Assembly: GCA_949299435.1 (NCBI GenBank) | Contig: CASGAK010000154.1 | Coordinates: 1-8,334 of the forward strand | Direction: 5' to 3' | From: an uncultured bacterium | GTDB lineage: Bacteria; Cyanobacteriota; Vampirovibrionia; Gastranaerophilales; Gastranaerophilaceae | DNA length: 8,334 nt | Shown here: one piece after another, positions 5,299 to 8,334 of the stretch | How the letters are laid out: each line of letters starts with the position of its first letter | How positions within the stretch are numbered: the stretch's first letter is position 1 | The notes under the pieces: generated by a model | Seen by the model: only the letters and a program-made list of their open reading frames with translations | Databases searched by the model: none | What the model was told of the DNA's origin: nothing | Translations under genes and position numbers: made by a program

Positions 5299-6291
5299 AT
5301 GAAAAAAATAGTTTTATTATTGGCATTATTGATTTTGGGGATTGATGCACATGCTGCGACTAGAACAATAAGAACTTACCGCCCTATTCCTTATACGACT
5401 TCTACAAGTCCGTTTGTAAGAAATAGAATGTATAATAACAACAGATATTATTATGGTAATTATAACAGAAATTATTATAATAATAATCGATATTACAACT
5501 CTAGGTATAACTATTATCCGCGAAATAACGGTATTTTCAGTTTCAGAAATTATAACAGACCATATTATAATAATTACTATAGTCCAGGACTTTTTAGTCG
5601 TTTTCGATTTAGAAGTCAAAATGATTCAGGTATAGTTAATGTTGCATATACTCAAGAAAAGGCAGATCCTAGAGTTTCTTTGGTGGAGAAAAATGTTTAC
5701 GGAAAATCTTTTGAACATCAAGAAATGAATTTAAGATTGAACAGATTAGAAAAATCCTTTTTTAACAAAACATTTCCAACAATGAGTCAGGAAGAACGCA
5801 TTGACAATCTTTTTGTAAACTATAATTCTGAAATGAAACAAGTTTCACAAAAAGATTTAAGTAAACTGGAAAAAAAGGTTTTCAAAAGGACATATGATAA
5901 TGATTCCGACATAGAAAGGGTATCAAGACTTGAGGAAAATGTATTAGGAGCAATACAACAGGGAAATATAGATAATCGGGTAGAAAAATTAAATGATATA
6001 GTAGCGGGTAAACAATTTAGAGCACCCGTAGAGGCACCTTATGGAACATGTTACGGAGGTTATATGCCACAAATGCAAAACACAACCGGCTGGCGAGGAG
6101 CACTCAGCTCTTTGGGAAGTTTATTTAACGGAGGCTATCCGACAGGATATACCCCTCAAATAGCACCTTATGATTCATTCAATTTTGGTATGGAAGATAG
6201 CGGTGATTCTCAAATGTATATGGATAATTACGGCTATATGTATCACAATTCAAGAACCGGTACAGGCACAGGTGTGCATATCCTTGACTAA
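5299..6291 (+). CDS. Secreted Tyr/Asn/Arg-rich protein with LEK repeats
   Basis: The 330-residue product starts with a clear Sec signal peptide: MKK, a Leu/Ile core, then AHA just before the likely cut at residue 19/20. Next comes a low-complexity segment (about 40-94) made almost only of Tyr, Asn, Arg and Pro. Residues 128-240 hold about five imperfect repeats of the form LEKxVFGKxF...RLxR. The tail (245-330) is rich in Gly, Tyr, Met and Pro. There is no membrane anchor or sorting signal after the signal peptide, and one cysteine in the mature part (near 251). ATG 5299 has AGGAG at 5288-5292 with a 6-nt spacer; an upstream in-frame ATG at 5275 would bury the signal peptide behind eight polar residues. 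The LEK repeat style recalls exported proteins of Vampirovibrionia, from memory only. It stands between the pilT operon and the flagellar operon; a cell-surface role is likely, the function unknown. Confidence 0.82.
   Translation: MKKIVLLLALLILGIDAHAATRTIRTYRPIPYTTSTSPFVRNRMYNNNRYYYGNYNRNYYNNNRYYNSRYNYYPRNNGIFSFRNYNRPYYNNYYSPGLFSRFRFRSQNDSGIVNVAYTQEKADPRVSLVEKNVYGKSFEHQEMNLRLNRLEKSFFNKTFPTMSQEERIDNLFVNYNSEMKQVSQKDLSKLEKKVFKRTYDNDSDIERVSRLEENVLGAIQQGNIDNRVEKLNDIVAGKQFRAPVEAPYGTCYGGYMPQMQNTTGWRGALSSLGSLFNGGYPTGYTPQIAPYDSFNFGMEDSGDSQMYMDNYGYMYHNSRTGTGTGVHILD
5416..5580 (+). repeat. Tyr/Asn/Arg low-complexity coding segment
   Basis: Codons AAT, TAT/TAC and AGA alternate in an irregular short-period pattern, encoding runs such as NNNRYYYGNYNRNYYNNNR. 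The bias creates long open frames in other frames and on the other strand that should not be called genes. A basic, aromatic, disordered segment of this kind could stick to polyanions or self-associate. Tract-length variation between strains is plausible. Confidence 0.8.
5680..6018 (+). repeat. Five imperfect LEK-type protein repeats
   Basis: Within the secreted protein, units start at residues about 129 (LVEKNVYGKSF), 150 (LEKSFFNKTF), 190 (LEKKVFKRTY), 211 (LEENVLGAIQ) and 231 (LNDIVAGKQF). Most end in R-[LVI]-x-[RKN] before the next unit (RLNR, RVSR, RVEK). The units share protein pattern but little DNA identity, so they are old duplications. They look like short amphipathic helices joined by a turn at the Gly/Lys position. 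Confidence 0.7.
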
Positions 6292-6337
6292 TTCAAAAAT
6301 ATCATTAAATTAATATCATACAAATAGATGTATGCTG

Positions 6338-6374
6338 CACTTTCAAAATAAGTGATAATCAAATAAAGAAAGTG
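6338..6374 (+). promoter_or_regulatory. Inverted repeat that could cover the fliJ ribosome-binding site
   Basis: CACTTTC (6338-6344) is complementary to GAAAGTG (6368-6374), with 23 nt between. The right arm contains the only Shine-Dalgarno-like bases (GAAAG, 8 nt before the fliJ ATG), so the fold would hide it. A 7-bp match over this distance can arise by chance in AT-rich DNA. No clear promoter is visible in the 89-nt gap before fliJ. Confidence 0.3.
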
Positions 6375-6380
6375 TAAAAA

Positions 6381-6866
6381 ATGCCTTTTAGATATCGACT
6401 GCAGAAAGTACTGGATTTTAGAATCCGAAAAAAAGAAGAACAACTCCTTGTTGTTCAGAAAGCCCAGCAGGCGGTATTTATAGCAGAAGAGAATATACGC
6501 AAAAATAACGAAGAAATTCGAGAAACTCAGATAAATATGCGTAAAGCGGATCCAATGATGTATGATATATATGACAAATATCTTATACATCTTTGGGAAA
6601 AGGCAGAGCAACTGGAACAGATACGAGCTGAGGCTCAACGAATACTTGATATAGAGAAGGAAAAACTTGTAAAGTTGGAGCAAGCTGTAAAGGTTCTAGA
6701 AAAACACAAAGAAAAAAACAAAGAAGCATACCTCGAAGAAGAAAAAAAGGCAGAGTTGAAAAGCTATTCTGAATTAGGTGTGCAAAGATATTTTCGACAG
6801 TCAAATGAGCGAAAAGAAGAGGAAGAGTTAGAACTGTTAAAACAGCTGAAGGAGCTGGAGGAATAA
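6381..6866 (+). CDS. fliJ: Flagellar export chaperone/ATPase-stalk protein FliJ
   Basis: FliJ is a coiled-coil protein that inserts into the FliI ATPase ring like a rotary stalk and contacts FlhA during flagellar type III export. The N-terminus FRYRLQKVLDFRIRKKEEQ (3-21) matches the FliJ opening pattern (F-x-L-x-x-V-L-x-x-R...KE). Nearly all of the 161 residues are charged, Glu/Lys-rich heptads, followed by a Glu-rich tail. The length is slightly above the usual 145-150. The stop shares its last A with the start of the next gene (TAATG), so the two are translationally coupled. fliI, often just upstream, is absent here; the gene to the left is the unrelated secreted protein. The ribosome-binding site is weak (GAAAG) and may be covered by a hairpin. 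Confidence 0.88.
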   Translation: MPFRYRLQKVLDFRIRKKEEQLLVVQKAQQAVFIAEENIRKNNEEIRETQINMRKADPMMYDIYDKYLIHLWEKAEQLEQIRAEAQRILDIEKEKLVKLEQAVKVLEKHKEKNKEAYLEEEKKAELKSYSELGVQRYFRQSNERKEEEELELLKQLKELEE

Positions 6867-7801
6867 TGAATATTGATACATCAACAATTTCATCAAGCAG
6901 TGAATTGAAAAATAATTTAATGTCAGCACAAACAAGTAAATTGGGAAGTGCTGGTAATTCTTTTCAATCTCAATTAAGTAGTCTTTCTTCAAATAACAAA
7001 GCTGACAACACTTCTGATTCAAAATCAACAAATAATACTTCTGATGCAAAAGAGGACACCACAATTGATGATGATAAAACTGTTGATACTAAATCTGATG
7101 AAAAGCCTCAAAATTCTGAAAATAAACAGGATAATTCTGTAAAAAATGATGAAAAACAACAAAATCAGCAACAGGGGAATTCTCAAAACAATAATCAACA
7201 GAATCCAAATCAAAATCAAGCATCAGCAGAATTGTCTGACGAAATAAATTCAATATTAAAACTTAACGGTAGAATAACTGACATATCTCAGTTGCAAAAT
7301 CAAAAGTTTACAACTGGAATTAATCAAGATATCTATACATCTTCAGCTGCGATAGATTACAGCAGAATTTCCATGTCGGATAACGATGCTATGTTTTTTG
7401 TTAATTTGGTCAATAAAACTGATATGTCAATGCAAAGTATCGCAGGTGAATTCCAAAAGAATTTAAATACTGCAAATGTTCAAAATGTGCAAAAAACAGC
7501 AAAGGTTTCTGCAACTTTGATGGAGGCTCTATCTGATTCAATGAAGACAAATAAGGCATTTAGAATTGATTTTGATAAAGATGTTTCTGTAGTTATGCGA
7601 GTTGATAGAGATGGAAATATTAATGCTAATTTTATTCCGGGAGATAAAGCTGTAGAAGCATATTTGAAAAATAATATTTCATATTTAAAGCAAAGATTTG
7701 ACGAACAGAACTTACCATATAACGAGTTAACATATTCTAAACATAACCGTCAAAATCAACAGGAGGAAAAACGTAACAACAAGGAGAATGATAATGAATG
7801 A
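6866..7801 (+). CDS. fliK: FliK-like flagellar hook-length control protein
   Basis: FliK is an exported molecular ruler that, once the hook is long enough, switches the export gate from hook to filament substrates. The 311-residue product has the expected layout. A polar N-terminus is followed by a disordered Ser/Asn/Gln/Asp/Lys-rich stretch (about 40-120), a helical middle part (124-230), and a compact C-terminal part (231-295). Here FRIDFDKDVSVVMRVDRDGNINANF followed in turn by AVEAYLKNNISYLKQRFDEQNLPYNELTY aligns in pattern with the FliK switch domain: a V-x-V strand, dG, a strand, then a long helix of the L..Lk..l.eqgl type. Overall similarity is low and the call leans on that domain and on context between fliJ and a hook/basal-body gene. 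GGAGG at 6857-6861 is a good ribosome-binding site inside the end of fliJ. No cysteine or Trp is present, usual for an exported, unfolded substrate. Confidence 0.75.
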   Translation: MNIDTSTISSSSELKNNLMSAQTSKLGSAGNSFQSQLSSLSSNNKADNTSDSKSTNNTSDAKEDTTIDDDKTVDTKSDEKPQNSENKQDNSVKNDEKQQNQQQGNSQNNNQQNPNQNQASAELSDEINSILKLNGRITDISQLQNQKFTTGINQDIYTSSAAIDYSRISMSDNDAMFFVNLVNKTDMSMQSIAGEFQKNLNTANVQNVQKTAKVSATLMEALSDSMKTNKAFRIDFDKDVSVVMRVDRDGNINANFIPGDKAVEAYLKNNISYLKQRFDEQNLPYNELTYSKHNRQNQQEEKRNNKENDNE

Positions 7802-8334
7802 TTCATACGTTACAGCCTTAAATACACAAAAATCTACTCAAAACTGGATGGATGTAATAGCTCATAACATGACAAATATTTATACTCCGGGTTTCAGAGA
7901 ACAGCAGGTCAATTTTAAGACTTTTCTAGGCGGTGCAATAGCTGATGACTATGATAAAAAAACTGGTCAAGGTAAATCTACCCCAGGTACTTCTAATGAT
8001 AATTTGTTTTTGGAAGGTAGTGGCTTTTTCCTTACGAAAACCGCTGACGGTAAAAGTATATACACAAGGCTTGGTGAATTTACTTTCGATGGTGAAGGAG
8101 TATACCGTGCTAAAAATGGTAATACTGTCCAAGGATATATCCTAAATGATAAAGGTGAAATTATGCAAGGTACTAAATCTGTATCTCAGGACTTGTATGA
8201 GCAGACTGCATTAAAAGGTGGAGCTTTAGATATTCCGACTACCAACATAAAAATGTGGATAGATCCTAATAATGGTAAATACTTAGGTAAATATGACGAA
8301 TATGAAATTAAAGAGGACGGCACAATATATGGTA
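7794..8334 (+). CDS. Flagellar hook-basal body protein, FlgE/FlgF/FlgG family (3' end outside window)
   Basis: Bases 7794-8334 give 180 open codons running off the right edge. The N-terminal axial motif is present at about 8-35: a helix ending DVIAHNMTNIYTPGFRE, matching the family's dviaNNiaNvnTpGFk signature. A core motif follows at 72-122, with GSGFF, YTRLGEFTFD, G..Y and VQGYILNDKGEI. Near 166-180 KYDEYEIKEDGTIYG resembles the strand that precedes the C-terminal helix region. This motif comes so early that no large D2/D3 insert fits, which favours FlgF/FlgG-size proteins over a standard hook FlgE; context beside fliK would favour FlgE. I leave the symbol open. ATG 7794 lies within fliK (8-nt overlap) and has AAGGAG at 7781-7786, 7 nt upstream. 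Asn25 is preceded by His where Asn is usual. Confidence 0.85.
   Translation, partial: MNDSYVTALNTQKSTQNWMDVIAHNMTNIYTPGFREQQVNFKTFLGGAIADDYDKKTGQGKSTPGTSNDNLFLEGSGFFLTKTADGKSIYTRLGEFTFDGEGVYRAKNGNTVQGYILNDKGEIMQGTKSVSQDLYEQTALKGGALDIPTTNIKMWIDPNNGKYLGKYDEYEIKEDGTIYG

Noticed and set aside
5326..5635. Long open frames on the - strand (5326-5619) and in another + frame (5453-5635), rich in Ile/Val/Thr.
   Set aside because: They arise from the AAT/TAT codon bias of the Tyr/Asn-rich segment of the secreted protein; they have repetitive composition, no ribosome-binding site and the real frame has a signal peptide and good Shine-Dalgarno.
6332..6359. A flagellar sigma-28 or sigma-54 promoter before fliJ (GTGATAAT near 6352, CTGCAC near 6335).
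   Set aside because: The sigma-28 -10 matches only five of eight bases with no TAAA at the right distance, and the -24/-12 GG/GC pair of sigma-54 is missing.
6288..6683. A 131-codon - strand frame, hydrophobic and Phe/Leu/Tyr-rich, opposite fliJ.
   Set aside because: It is the antisense image of Lys/Glu-rich coiled-coil codons; fliJ fits a known family with conserved N-terminus.
7025..7219. A - strand frame rich in Ile and Leu opposite the FliK-like gene.
   Set aside because: It is the antisense shadow of the Asn/Gln/Lys-rich linker; no start signals.

Overview
The window is AT-rich bacterial DNA that is densely coded, uses the standard bacterial code (UGA only as stop) and lies mostly in + strand operons. 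It combines a type IV pilus retraction ATPase (PilT), flagellar genes (FliJ, a divergent FliK, a FlgF/FlgG-type hook-basal-body protein), a GT-D-fold glycosyltransferase and a secreted Tyr/Asn-rich protein with LEK-type repeats. My best guess is a host-associated, non-photosynthetic cyanobacterial relative (Vampirovibrionia/Melainabacteria, order Gastranaerophilales). This rests on composition and gene style, not on a marker gene, so I hold it at about 50%. Another AT-rich flagellated lineage is possible.

Region 1 (1-1512, +): the 3' end of an unrecognised beta-rich protein, closely followed by a complete NADPH-thioredoxin reductase (trxB), then tRNA-Glu(CUC). By eye the tRNA has an unusual A1xC72 mismatch at the top of its acceptor stem. 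Region 2 (1516-2454, -): a single convergent GT-D-fold glycosyltransferase gene. Its stop lies only 3 bp from the tRNA 3' end, and it is driven by a consensus TTGACA/TATAAT promoter.

Region 3 (2455-2900): a 446-bp non-coding divergent region. It holds the glycosyltransferase promoter, an intrinsic terminator facing the - strand with no recognisable gene to terminate, a perfect 11-bp inverted repeat with a 2-nt spacer (operator-like), and a strong extended -10 promoter for pilT. Region 4 (2901-5253, +): pilT-recO-small membrane protein, tightly spaced and probably one operon, ending at a modest terminator.

Region 5 (5299-6291, +): a Sec-exported protein with a Tyr/Asn/Arg-rich segment followed by about five imperfect LEK repeats of roughly 20-40 residues. 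Region 6 (6381-8334, +): a flagellar operon with overlapping genes, fliJ-fliK-like-hook/basal-body gene, running off the right edge. FliJ serves the export ATPase, the FliK-like protein would set hook or rod length, and the last gene encodes an axial structural protein. Surface motility (pili and flagella) and surface modification dominate the window, alongside housekeeping redox (trxB), recombination (recO) and translation (tRNA) genes.
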